Part shown: one piece after another, positions 25,272 through 33,654 of the stretch | How the letters are laid out: each line of letters opens with the position of its first letter | How positions within the stretch are numbered: position 1 is the first letter of the stretch | Assembly (NCBI RefSeq): GCF_029254265.1 | Contig: NZ_JAQWXX010000134.1 | Coordinates: forward strand, 1 to 40,684 | Direction: 5' to 3' | DNA: 40,684 nt | Origin: Algoriphagus sp. | GTDB taxonomy: Bacteria; Bacteroidota; Bacteroidia; Cytophagales; Cyclobacteriaceae | The notes under the pieces: model-generated | What the model was told of the DNA's origin: nothing | What the model saw: the letters and a program-made list of their open reading frames with translations, nothing else | Databases searched by the model: none | Program-made: the position numbers and the translations under genes

Positions 25272-25523
25272 ATGTTTGAAAGTCCCGATTACCCCAAAGC
25301 GCTAGATGAATCAGTTTTTGATTCCTGGCTTGAAAATGGGAGAAACAGTAAAATTTCATATGCCTATATTTTGATCGTTTGGGATGAACTTGAGGCTACC
25401 TACTTTCCGGTTTTTGTAGAAAATAGAGACCAAATTCAAGACTATGAGCCCTATGGACATTCCTCCCAAAGACAAACTCTTGTTGCAGCTTATGACCTGT
25501 ATTCTGAATCACGAATCTCATGA
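25272..25523 (+). CDS. Small conserved-looking hypothetical protein
   Basis: An 83-residue soluble protein beginning at ATG 25272 (MFESPDYPKALDESVFDSW); an in-frame TTG two codons earlier is a less likely start. It is acidic and rich in aromatic residues, with DSWLENGRNSKISYAYILIVWDELEATYFPVFVENR forming a likely alpha-beta core and a C-terminal helix around RQTLVAAYDLYSESR. I recognise no family. A probable promoter precedes it, and it runs 47 bases into the methyltransferase gene on the same strand, so the two may share a transcript. Confidence 0.6.
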   Translation: MFESPDYPKALDESVFDSWLENGRNSKISYAYILIVWDELEATYFPVFVENRDQIQDYEPYGHSSQRQTLVAAYDLYSESRIS

Positions 25524-25570
25524 GTTTTGAAAAGTAAGCCCTTCTAGTTGTTACTTAAATTTGAAACAGA

Positions 25571-26149
25571 ATGGTTTTAGGATCTTATTCGGATAAGGAT
25601 TTTGATGCGCTTTACCCCCTCAAAATGAGGAAGCTTTCAGGGACACACTGGACTCCTGTGGGAATTGCAAGGAAAGCAATTTCCTTCTTTGAAAATTCAG
25701 GATGTAAGTCGGTTTTAGATTTAGGATCAGGCCTAGGAAAATTCTGCCTGATCGCTGCAGACAGTTCGGGTATTAAAATTTCTGGCATAGAACAGCGGGA
25801 AAATCTGGTTCAACTCGCCAGAAAGATTGCTGTCAATCATCAACTTTCTAATCTGGAATTTATCCATGGAGATTTGATTTCCCTGGATTTCCGTGATTTT
25901 GACGGCTTCTACTTTTTCAATTCCTTCGAGGAGAATATCAATTCAAAAGACCCTCTAGACAGGCAAAGCAACATAAATTCGATTCAATATGAGCAACATA
26001 TCTTAGCTCTTAGGGCGAAGTTTGATGCTTGTCCTATTAAAACCAAAATAGTCACCTATTGTGGCGAAGCTTCTGAAATCCCGGAAAGCTACCGATTGGT
26101 CCAGCAAAGCCACAAGGGGAAATTGCGGTTTTGGGAAAAGCAGATTTAA
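25571..26149 (+). CDS. Class I SAM-dependent methyltransferase, substrate unknown
   Basis: A 192-residue Rossmann-fold methyltransferase. Motif I is VLDLGSGLGKFCL at 48-60, the ribose-binding acid is E78 in SGIEQRENLV, and motif IV-like residues follow in DGFYFFNSFEEN. The N-terminal FDALYPLKMRKLSGTHWTPVGIARKA (about 11-36) is a recognisable family lead-in found in uncharacterised bacterial methyltransferases. No target-recognition domain is present, so the acceptor cannot be inferred from the sequence. It is cytoplasmic. A small unknown gene lies 47 bases upstream on the same strand. Confidence 0.85.
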   Translation: MVLGSYSDKDFDALYPLKMRKLSGTHWTPVGIARKAISFFENSGCKSVLDLGSGLGKFCLIAADSSGIKISGIEQRENLVQLARKIAVNHQLSNLEFIHGDLISLDFRDFDGFYFFNSFEENINSKDPLDRQSNINSIQYEQHILALRAKFDACPIKTKIVTYCGEASEIPESYRLVQQSHKGKLRFWEKQI

Positions 26150-26201
26150 ACCTCCCAAAATTGGTTTTTCATGATGCTGATGAAGTGGAAGTGAGAGCGA
26201 T

Positions 26202-27416
26202 TTATTTTAAACTCTCCAGCACTAGCCTTACCAATTCTGCCTTATCGCTATTTGGAATCCATCTCGCTACAATCACTAAATCATTTTCCTGATCTACGTA
26301 GATCATATTTGTTCCAGCACCAATATGAAGAAAAGCGCTTTTGGGTGCATCTGGAACTTGTTTTTGATCCTCATTGAGGAAATAATTCATAAAACCATAA
26401 CCTGGATTAGCAGGAGTAGGGGTTCGTGATTTGGCAATCCAGTTTTCAGGTATCAATTGTTTACCATTCCAATTTCCATTTCGAAGCGTCAAATATCCAA
26501 ATCTTGCCTGATCCCAAGCTGAAAGCATCATCCCTCCACCCCAATGAGAGCCACCACTTACAGATTGAATTATCTGCCCGTCCAGGATCACAAAAGAGTT
26601 TTCATACCCAGTCCATCTCCACGTATCACTTGCGCCTATTGGATCCATTATTTCAGATTTTAATACTTGAGGAAGTGGTTTTCTCCACACGTTCAATAGA
26701 GCCAGCGCAAGTACGTTTACTCGTGTGTCATTGTATTCATAGACTGATCCCGGGGCATTTTGTGGTCTTGCTCGTTTTTCTTTCACACCCTCAGATGGAC
26801 GATCGCCCCAGTCAGGTTTTCCCCAGAGCGTTCCTTCCCAATCTGAAGTCTGGCGGAGCAAGTCATCCCATCGGATTTGTCTATTGTGCTCTGTGTCAAA
26901 TAGCTCAAAAACATCTTCTTCGAACAAATGATCGGATTTGTTCATCATTGCTTTCACTGGGTCATAAGGGTAAATAGGAGCCATATAGGGATAGACCAAA
27001 TCCATTTCATCTTTAATCAAACCTGCCTCTACAGCGAGTCCTGCAGTAGTGGATAGAAAGCTTTTTGCAACACTAAATGTCAAATCTACCCGACTTGGAT
27101 CACCCCACTCACCTACGACCATACCTTTGTAAATAATCAGACCGGCTGCCGAACCTCTGATTTTCATCGGACCCACAGGATATCCAAAAGGCTCCCGACC
27201 AAAAGCACTTTCATAATGTGCTATTTTAAGATTTGGGTTTTCGTTACTCTCATGAGTTTTTGCAAATTCAAGAGCCTCATTCAGTTTTGATTCGTTTATG
27301 CCGAGTTCGCTAGGTTTCACTTTTTTCCAGTCTCCTTTCGGAGGGAAATACTGCTGTGCAACAGTGGTTTGACTTAAAAACAGGAAGGCCAGAAGTGTGT
27401 TGATAAAGATTTTCAT
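26202..27416 (-). CDS. Exported serine hydrolase (class C beta-lactamase/penicillin-binding-protein family)
   Basis: A 404-residue secreted serine hydrolase. I chose ATG 27416 (MKIFINTLLAFLFLSQTTVAQQ), which gives a clean signal peptide with cleavage near A20; an upstream ATG at 27455 would add 13 residues. The catalytic SxxK is S115-VA-K118, and the Tyr motif is Y228 in YEYNDTRVN. The late HIGAG may stand for the KTG-like triad. Such proteins are usually esterases or D-aminopeptidases rather than real beta-lactamases, so resistance should not be inferred. The 176 bases upstream are shared with the divergent FAD oxidase gene. Confidence 0.88.
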   Translation of the reverse strand: MKIFINTLLAFLFLSQTTVAQQYFPPKGDWKKVKPSELGINESKLNEALEFAKTHESNENPNLKIAHYESAFGREPFGYPVGPMKIRGSAAGLIIYKGMVVGEWGDPSRVDLTFSVAKSFLSTTAGLAVEAGLIKDEMDLVYPYMAPIYPYDPVKAMMNKSDHLFEEDVFELFDTEHNRQIRWDDLLRQTSDWEGTLWGKPDWGDRPSEGVKEKRARPQNAPGSVYEYNDTRVNVLALALLNVWRKPLPQVLKSEIMDPIGASDTWRWTGYENSFVILDGQIIQSVSGGSHWGGGMMLSAWDQARFGYLTLRNGNWNGKQLIPENWIAKSRTPTPANPGYGFMNYFLNEDQKQVPDAPKSAFLHIGAGTNMIYVDQENDLVIVARWIPNSDKAELVRLVLESLK

Positions 27417-27592
27417 GGATTTGAACTTTGTTGCGAGTTTACTATTTTTTATCATTCATAATCTGCCATTCATCAAAAGCTCTTTCATCAGAAGTCAATA
27501 ATTCTGGTTTTCTTTGTGGTTGCATTTCAAACCCTTCCTCCTTAGCGGAGTTATTCTTTGGAAAGAAAATCAAACCTATTCATATCAAAGTT

Positions 27593-28855
27593 ATGACCGA
27601 AGCAAAACTTGACCCTAAAATCTACATCATCGGAGCTGGAATTTCAGGCCTTGTGGCGGCAATTGAGCTGGAGAAAAGTGGATTTTCTCCTGTTATCTTA
27701 GAAGGAAGTAATTCGATTGGAGGAAGAGTCAAGACTGATTTGATAGATGGTTTTCGACTGGATCAGGGGTTTCAGGTTTTACTTACGGCCTACCCTGAGG
27801 CTAAGAAATATTTGGACTATCAGGCTTTGAATCTAAAAAGCTTTGAACCTGGCGCAGTGATTTTTGATGAGCATGAATCTTTTATTATTACCGATCCGCT
27901 GCGAAATCCACTCCAAATTGTTGGAATGGCTTTTTCCAAAGTGGGTTCATTTTTGGATAAAGTGAAAATGTTCAGCCTTACTCAAAGCCTCAAAAAGAAA
28001 ACTGTGGATGAGATCTTCAGTTCGGAATCAAGACCTACACTTCAGTACTTAAAGGAATATGGTTTTTCTGATCAAATTATTTCCTATTTCTTCAAGCCAT
28101 TCTTCAGAGGGATCTTTCTTGAACCCCATTTGAATACCTCTTCCCGAATGTTTGAGTTTGTTTTTAAGATGTTTTCCATAGGAAATGCAGCTGTCCCGGC
28201 AAAAGGAATGGGGGAAATACCACAGATGCTTCGTCGTCAGTTGAGCAAAACTCAAATCTATTTTGAAACCCCCGTTAAACAAATAAAAAGCCAGGAGATT
28301 CATCTTGAGAATGGGGAGATACTAGCTGCTGATCGAATCATTATAGCTACTCAGCCGGATAGCGTATTGCCTCAAATGCAAGGTCAATTCGCTAAACCTA
28401 AGCATGTGACTAATCTGTATTTCACAACCCAGAAGTCATTTATGGCTCGCCCTATGATTGGATTAATTCCGGGTGATGGTCATTTGGTAAGCAATATTGT
28501 TTTTATGGATGATGTATCTGAGGAGTATAGTGCAGAAAATCGTTCACTATTGTCAGTAACCGTGCTGGATCACTCCTTTTCTGAAAAAGAGTTGATCAAA
28601 GCAGTACAGGCTGAGCTGGAAAGGATCTCAGGGATTAAAGGAGAATATTTCAAGCATCTGAAAACTTACGAGATTCCATATGCATTACCTACTTTGGATG
28701 ATTTGAAATATGAAATTGCTTTTACCGAGACCAAGATTACCGAAAATGTATTCTTAGCAGGAGATTACCTTCTCAATGGTTCGATCAATGCAGCAATGAC
28801 TTCAGGAAGACTCGCTGCTGAAGCCGTTAGCCATAGTTTTATGACTACCCACTGA
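27593..28855 (+). CDS. FAD-dependent amine oxidase/protoporphyrinogen-oxidase-like protein
   Basis: A 420-residue flavoprotein if it starts at ATG 27593 (MTEAKLDPKIYIIGAGISG); the open frame extends to 27428 but the extra 55 residues look non-coding. The ADP-binding motif is GAGISGLVAAIELEKSG, with VILEGSNSIGGRVKTD closing the FAD-binding unit, and the C-terminal FAD-contact region is VFLAGDYLLNGSINAAMTSGRLAAE. The group covers amine oxidases, phytoene desaturases and protoporphyrinogen oxidases; the middle substrate domain gives no clear subtype, and it lacks a membrane anchor at the C-terminus. It is transcribed alone and converges on the ThuA gene. Confidence 0.87.
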   Translation: MTEAKLDPKIYIIGAGISGLVAAIELEKSGFSPVILEGSNSIGGRVKTDLIDGFRLDQGFQVLLTAYPEAKKYLDYQALNLKSFEPGAVIFDEHESFIITDPLRNPLQIVGMAFSKVGSFLDKVKMFSLTQSLKKKTVDEIFSSESRPTLQYLKEYGFSDQIISYFFKPFFRGIFLEPHLNTSSRMFEFVFKMFSIGNAAVPAKGMGEIPQMLRRQLSKTQIYFETPVKQIKSQEIHLENGEILAADRIIIATQPDSVLPQMQGQFAKPKHVTNLYFTTQKSFMARPMIGLIPGDGHLVSNIVFMDDVSEEYSAENRSLLSVTVLDHSFSEKELIKAVQAELERISGIKGEYFKHLKTYEIPYALPTLDDLKYEIAFTETKITENVFLAGDYLLNGSINAAMTSGRLAAEAVSHSFMTTH

Positions 28856-28869
28856 ACGGAAACTTAAAA

Positions 28870-29778
28870 TTATTTTAAGGGAACATCTCCGGCAACGTAT
28901 TGTAAACCATCCAAATAAAATCGGAGTAATCTAGGGTTATCAAAGCTTTGGGCATTGTGAGATGGGGAAATGTACATTACCCTACCTTTTTCCTCTGATC
29001 TGATCCAGGATACATAGGTCTTTCCCTCTTTCAACTCTTGACCTTCTCGTTGACCTTCAATTTCAGCATTGTTGAAATAAAGCAGCGGGGTGAAATCAAG
29101 ATTTGCGTAAGCGTTTTTGTAGAAATAAGGTTCGTCTATATGGCTAAAACCTTCTACAGGAAATGCCTGAACCAATGGATGAGATGAATCTTCAAGACGT
29201 ACCTGAAATTTTTGTTGCTTTGGATGGTAATCAAAACTTCCTCCAACTAATCGACTGAATTCATCGGAATTGTTTTGGGTGGTGATGGCTCCGTGAATAA
29301 GAAGTAATCCTCCACCGTTTTTAACATATCTACTAATATTCCCTTCCAATTCTAATGCTTTTGCCATCAAAACGGTTGAATCCGCATCTGAAGTTTCTCG
29401 GAGTTTATCCCAAAACAAATTACGATGGTCTGACTTAGAGCAGGTATTATTCAAAACAACCGCGTCGAACTGAGCTAAATTCTCTGGCTCAAACCAAGCG
29501 ATGTCTTTGCTGCCAGTGACATCAAATACTTCAGCTTTCTCACTGATTATTTTGAGCATCTCTTCAGTATGAGGAATTACCCAATGATTGAATCCTGTAT
29601 GAAGGGAAAAGACCAGGATTTTTTTCTTTTTCTTAAATTCAAAAGAAGTTTCTTCTGGTGCCAGTGATTTGATTTTTCCTTTCCAATTTTCATCTAAAGG
29701 GACTTCACTTAAATTTTGGCCTAAGGCTATTCCAGAAAAAGCAAAGAAAACGATTGCGTAGAAAACTAGGGTCTTCAT
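28870..29778 (-). CDS. Exported ThuA-domain protein
   Basis: A 302-residue protein with a signal peptide when begun at ATG 29778 (MKTLVFYAIVFFAFSGIALGQ); the frame opens at 29895, but that start lacks a signal at its N-terminus and overlaps the divergent gene. The ThuA glutamine-amidotransferase-like fold is seen in KILVFSLHTGFNHWVIPHTEEML, FDAVVLNNTC, YVKNGGGLLLIHGA and SSHPLVQAF, ending with RVMYISPSHN and a C-terminal helix. ThuA was named for trehalose use in Sinorhizobium, where with ThuB, a Gfo/Idh/MocA dehydrogenase, it handles 3-keto-sugars. Here DUF6807 and two Gfo/Idh genes face it across 82 bases, a meaningful parallel. Confidence 0.9.
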   Translation of the reverse strand: MKTLVFYAIVFFAFSGIALGQNLSEVPLDENWKGKIKSLAPEETSFEFKKKKKILVFSLHTGFNHWVIPHTEEMLKIISEKAEVFDVTGSKDIAWFEPENLAQFDAVVLNNTCSKSDHRNLFWDKLRETSDADSTVLMAKALELEGNISRYVKNGGGLLLIHGAITTQNNSDEFSRLVGGSFDYHPKQQKFQVRLEDSSHPLVQAFPVEGFSHIDEPYFYKNAYANLDFTPLLYFNNAEIEGQREGQELKEGKTYVSWIRSEEKGRVMYISPSHNAQSFDNPRLLRFYLDGLQYVAGDVPLK

Positions 29779-29860
29779 TGGGTTTGATTGTTGAATAGTC
29801 TGTAATCTTTTTAGAATTTCAATAACTTTAAAAGTCAACACCCAATAACCTGATTTTTCT

Positions 29861-30829
29861 ATGATTCGCAAAACATACCTTGGTCTCATTGGCATTTTGC
29901 TTTTACTTTCTACGGAATCGTTCGCGCAATCAGTCAGTTTGACTCAAAATGAAAATGGGGTAGATTTTAAGCTTGGAGACCGAGTGGTTCTAACCTATCA
30001 AACCGCGACTGCTAAAGTCCCTGATGGCGTAAAAAAAGACTATGAAAAGTCTGGATTTATCCATCCAATTACTTCCCCATCCGGTCAGGTATTGAGTAGG
30101 ATCCAGCCTAAAGATCATTACCATCATTATGGGATTTGGGGACCTTGGACCCGTGCTACCATTGGTGGGAGAGAGGTCGATTTTTGGAATTTGGGTGACG
30201 GAAAAGGCAGAGTTGATTTTGGGGAAATTCTTTCGATGAAAGAAGCAGGAGGAGCGGCTGAACTAAATGTGAGGCAAAATCATCTAGACCTTACAGCTCC
30301 AGAAAGGGAGCGATTGGCAATCAAAGAAGATCTTCGAATCAAAGTAAAGCCTGCTGATCAGGGACGATACAGTGTAGATTATACAACGACCATAAGTACT
30401 CCATTAGAAGGTGGGATTTTATTAGATGATTACCGGTATGGTGGAGGTATTGGTTTTCGTGCGACTGAAGTATGGGGTGATGCAAATAGTACTATTCTTA
30501 CTTCCGAAGGAAATGATCGTAAAACTGCCGACGGTACCGCTGCCAAGTGGATAATCGTACAAGGAGAAACAAAAGATAAGTCTGGAAAAAGTGGAATTCT
30601 TTTTTTAAGTCACAACACAAATAAAGCTCACCCTGAACCATTGCGGGTTTGGCCTGAAGGGCAATACGATGGTCAGGGAAATGTATTCATCGAGTTTTGT
30701 CCTATTCGCCACGAGTCTTGGGCAATGCAAAAAAATCATAATTATACCTTGAAATATAGAATGATTGTCTTCGATGGTGAACTCAGCCCTCAGGAGGCTG
30801 AGGCCTACTGGAAGGCATTTGTAAAATAA
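29861..30829 (+). CDS. Exported DUF6807 protein (often mislabelled PmoA-like)
   Basis: A 322-residue exported protein with a signal peptide cut near A22 (SFA-QS). The DUF6807 family motif is DHYHHYGIWGPWTRATIGGREVDFW at about 86-110, a histidine-rich box that could bind a metal or a sugar; IEFCPIRHESWAMQKNHNYTLKYR lies near the C-terminus. The family is sometimes called 'methane oxygenase PmoA', but nothing in this sequence suggests methane oxidation. Most of the protein is beta-rich. Gene order places it first in a unit with two Gfo/Idh genes, and opposite ThuA, so a role in sugar or glycoside processing in the envelope is inferred. Confidence 0.88.
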   Translation: MIRKTYLGLIGILLLLSTESFAQSVSLTQNENGVDFKLGDRVVLTYQTATAKVPDGVKKDYEKSGFIHPITSPSGQVLSRIQPKDHYHHYGIWGPWTRATIGGREVDFWNLGDGKGRVDFGEILSMKEAGGAAELNVRQNHLDLTAPERERLAIKEDLRIKVKPADQGRYSVDYTTTISTPLEGGILLDDYRYGGGIGFRATEVWGDANSTILTSEGNDRKTADGTAAKWIIVQGETKDKSGKSGILFLSHNTNKAHPEPLRVWPEGQYDGQGNVFIEFCPIRHESWAMQKNHNYTLKYRMIVFDGELSPQEAEAYWKAFVK

Positions 30830-30845
30830 CAATAACCCAAAAATC

Positions 30846-32216
30846 ATGAAACGAAGAAACTTTATCAAAAACACAGCATTAGCCAGTGCTGCCATTGGAT
30901 TTCCAACGATCGTTCCGTCTTCCGTTTTTGGAAAAAATGCACCTAGTAATAAGATTAATATTGGTCAAATCGGCTGCGGACGCATCGCCAGAGATCACGA
31001 TATGCCGGGAGTCTGGCAGCATGATGTAGCTCGAATAGTAGCTGTTTCTGATCTGGATTCCAACCGAATGGCAGATGGTAAAAAACATGTAGAGAACTAC
31101 TATACAAAAAAGATGGGATCTCCCTATTTGGACGTGAAGCAATATGCAGATTACCATGATATGCTTGCTGATAAAGATATCGATGCTGTAGTGATCAGTA
31201 CACCGGATCATTGGCATTCTCAGCCTGCTATGGAAGCTGCTTTGGCAGGAAAGCATGTGTATGTACAGAAGCCTACTTCACTAACTATTAAAGAGGGAAG
31301 ACAACTCGTGGAAATGGTTAATAAAACCGGAATTGTACTTCAGTTGGGCACACAGCAACGCTCCAGTGAGCAATTTAGAAAAGCTGCCGAATTGGTGAGA
31401 AATGGAAGAATTGGTAAGCTTCATACGGTACGAATTGGACTTCCGGGTGATCCATCAGGTCCAGATGCGCCAGCGATGCCAATTCCCAAAAATTTGAATT
31501 ACGATATGTGGCTAGGCTCAACTCCTGAGGTCCCTTATACGGAGATTGGGGTTCATCCGCAAGTTGGATATGATCGTCCGGGTTGGTTGAGATTAGAGCA
31601 ATACGGTGCAGGAATGATTACCGGTTGGGGGCAGCATCATTTTGACTCAGCAGCTTGGGGAATGGATACTGAATTAACCGGTCCACGATTCATTGAGGCA
31701 GTTGCAGAATTCCCTCGATCAGGTCTTTGGAATGTTCATGGTGACTTTATGGTGAAAGCAGAATATGAAAATGGAATAAACATGTTTACCAGTGGAGGCT
31801 ATCCAAATGGAATTCGATATGAGGGAACTGAGGGATGGATATGGGTTTCTCGAGGAAGTTATACCGCCTCTGCTTCAGATCCAGTTTCCAAAGAAGCAAG
31901 TAGCAAAGCACTTGATGCATCTGATCCTAAGATTTTGGATTCAGTTATCGGGCCAGATGAGATTCAACTGTTGCGAAGTACTGAGCATCATGGAAATTGG
32001 TTGGGCGCAATTCAAGGCCAGAATGAATTGCTTTCTCCAGCTGAGATTGGTCATCGTTCTTGCTCAGTTTGCTTAGTGAGCCATATCGCGATGAAACTTG
32101 GAAGAAAGCTGGAATGGGATGCTAAATCGGAAACATTTGTTAATGATTCGGAAGCAAATTCACATTTGAGTCGGCCACAACGTGCACCTTACGGCACGAA
32201 TAATATAAAAGTCTAA
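30846..32216 (+). CDS. Tat-exported Gfo/Idh/MocA family oxidoreductase
   Basis: A 456-residue NAD(P)-dependent oxidoreductase of the glucose-fructose oxidoreductase type. MKRRNFIKNTALASAAIGFP is a twin-arginine signal (R3-R4), so it is folded with its cofactor in the cytosol, then exported. The Rossmann motif is INIGQIGCGRIARDHD at about 37-52, and the conserved catalytic Lys is K142 in VYVQKPTS, where Gln replaces the usual Glu of EKP. DHWH at 121-124 and the late W-G-x-HHFD (GWGQHHFDSA) are typical of this group. Cofactor is probably bound tightly, as in glucose-fructose oxidoreductase. The gap to the upstream DUF6807 gene is 16 bases and to the next gene 7, so they form one transcript. Confidence 0.93.
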   Translation: MKRRNFIKNTALASAAIGFPTIVPSSVFGKNAPSNKINIGQIGCGRIARDHDMPGVWQHDVARIVAVSDLDSNRMADGKKHVENYYTKKMGSPYLDVKQYADYHDMLADKDIDAVVISTPDHWHSQPAMEAALAGKHVYVQKPTSLTIKEGRQLVEMVNKTGIVLQLGTQQRSSEQFRKAAELVRNGRIGKLHTVRIGLPGDPSGPDAPAMPIPKNLNYDMWLGSTPEVPYTEIGVHPQVGYDRPGWLRLEQYGAGMITGWGQHHFDSAAWGMDTELTGPRFIEAVAEFPRSGLWNVHGDFMVKAEYENGINMFTSGGYPNGIRYEGTEGWIWVSRGSYTASASDPVSKEASSKALDASDPKILDSVIGPDEIQLLRSTEHHGNWLGAIQGQNELLSPAEIGHRSCSVCLVSHIAMKLGRKLEWDAKSETFVNDSEANSHLSRPQRAPYGTNNIKV

Positions 32217-32223
32217 ACTGAAA

Positions 32224-33600
32224 ATGAAATTATTAAAACCAATCCTGGGAATTCTATTGATGAGTTCAATCTTTGGATGTGAAACGAAAAATTTGGAAAA
32301 CTCAACACCACCTTCAGAATCCAAGATAAAAATCATGGCTTTGGATCCGGGACATTTTCATGCCGGCCTGATTCATAAGACCATGTATCCGGAAATCGAT
32401 TCTACCATTTATGTATTCGCACCTGAGGGTCCCGAATTGAAAGATTACCTCAATCGTATTGCAGGTTACAATGAGCGGAATGAAAATCCGACTGCATGGA
32501 ATATCAATCTTGAAATAGGGCCAGATTACCTGGATAAGATGATCAGATCAAAGCCTGGGAATGTGATGGTGGTAGCAGGAAAGAATGATTTGAAGATTGA
32601 CTATATCACTGCAGCTATAGAAAACGGGATTAATGTCTATGCTGATAAACCTTTGGTGATCAATTCGCAAGGTTTTAAGAAACTTATAAATGCTTTTGAA
32701 TCAGCTGAAGAAAAAAATCTGATGCTCTACGACATCATGACTGAGCGATACGAGATTAGTACGATTTTGCAGCGGGAGTTATCTCTGATCCCAGAAGTAT
32801 TTGGCACGCTGGAAGATGGCACTCTGGAAAACCCTGCAATTACCAAAGAATCAGTGCACCATTTTTTTAAATATGTTTCCGGGCAAGCTTTGATCCGTCC
32901 AGATTGGTTTTTTGATGTGGAACAAGAGGGGGACGGAATCGTCGATGTGACCACTCATTTGGTTGATTTGATTCAATGGGAAGTTTTTCCAGGAGAAATT
33001 CTTGATACCACTCAAGTTCAAATGCTTTCAGCTAAAAGATGGACAACAGAATTGGATTTGAATCAATTCAAAGAAGTAACGGGTAAAAGCGAGTTTCCGG
33101 ATTTTCTTCAAAAAGATTTAAAAAATGACAAGTTGCAGGTGTTTTCAAATGGAGAAATGAATTACACCTTGAAAGGTAAACATGCGAAAATAAGTGTTAT
33201 CTGGAACTATCAGGCTCCTGAAGGAACAGGAGATACTCATTACAGCATGATGCGAGGTACAAAAGCCGATTTGATTATTCGTCAAGGGAAGGAGGAAAAT
33301 TACAAACCGAGTCTTTATGTCAGACTTCATGAAGCCCAATTTGAAAGCTTGGAAAAAGCTATTCAGCAAACACTTCAAAGTAAATTCCCTGGACTTACAA
33401 TTACTAAACAAAGTAGTGGGGAATATTTGATAAATATTCCTGAAAGCTATCATGTTGGTCATGAGGCTCATTTTGCTCAAGTAACTGAGCGATTCTTGGA
33501 ATACATGAATGCAGGTAAAATGCCCGATTGGGAAGTGCCGAATATGATCGTTAAATATTTTACGACCACACAAGCGCTGGAGAAAGCTATGGAGAAATAA
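32224..33600 (+). CDS. Lipoprotein with Gfo/Idh/MocA-like and oxidoreductase C-terminal domain
   Basis: A 458-residue lipoprotein (lipobox SIFGC, acylated C19). The N-terminal part is Gfo/Idh-like (ESKIKIMALDPGHFHAGLIHKTMY; GINVYADKPLVINSQGF, with K of DKP as the conserved Lys), and the C-terminal part fits the 'putative oxidoreductase C-terminal domain' family. The usual glycine-rich GxGxxG is replaced by ALDPGHFHAG, so nucleotide binding is doubtful and it may bind a substrate instead. VHHFFKYVSGQALIRPDWFFD and GIVDVTTHLVDLIQW occupy the middle. It follows the Tat-exported oxidoreductase by 7 bases, in the same transcript, and may be its membrane-anchored partner. Confidence 0.85.
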   Translation: MKLLKPILGILLMSSIFGCETKNLENSTPPSESKIKIMALDPGHFHAGLIHKTMYPEIDSTIYVFAPEGPELKDYLNRIAGYNERNENPTAWNINLEIGPDYLDKMIRSKPGNVMVVAGKNDLKIDYITAAIENGINVYADKPLVINSQGFKKLINAFESAEEKNLMLYDIMTERYEISTILQRELSLIPEVFGTLEDGTLENPAITKESVHHFFKYVSGQALIRPDWFFDVEQEGDGIVDVTTHLVDLIQWEVFPGEILDTTQVQMLSAKRWTTELDLNQFKEVTGKSEFPDFLQKDLKNDKLQVFSNGEMNYTLKGKHAKISVIWNYQAPEGTGDTHYSMMRGTKADLIIRQGKEENYKPSLYVRLHEAQFESLEKAIQQTLQSKFPGLTITKQSSGEYLINIPESYHVGHEAHFAQVTERFLEYMNAGKMPDWEVPNMIVKYFTTTQALEKAMEK

Positions 33601-33654
33601 TCGGCTTTATTGAACTTACCCTACTTAAATCGGTTGAATAGGGAAATACTTTTT

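Noticed and set aside
26202..27416. Calling the serine hydrolase a beta-lactamase resistance gene
   Set aside because: Only the fold and SxxK/Tyr motifs support the family, and most members are esterases or peptidases.
27428..27592. N-terminal extension of the FAD oxidase frame from 27428
   Set aside because: The 55 extra residues look like translated intergenic sequence and the dinucleotide-binding motif begins 12 residues after the ATG at 27593.
28049..28303. Antisense reading frame within the FAD oxidase gene
   Set aside because: No motif or start signal; it is a shadow of the true gene.
29779..29895. Longer start of ThuA at 29895
   Set aside because: It would overlap the divergent DUF6807 gene and hide the signal peptide, which begins cleanly at 29778.
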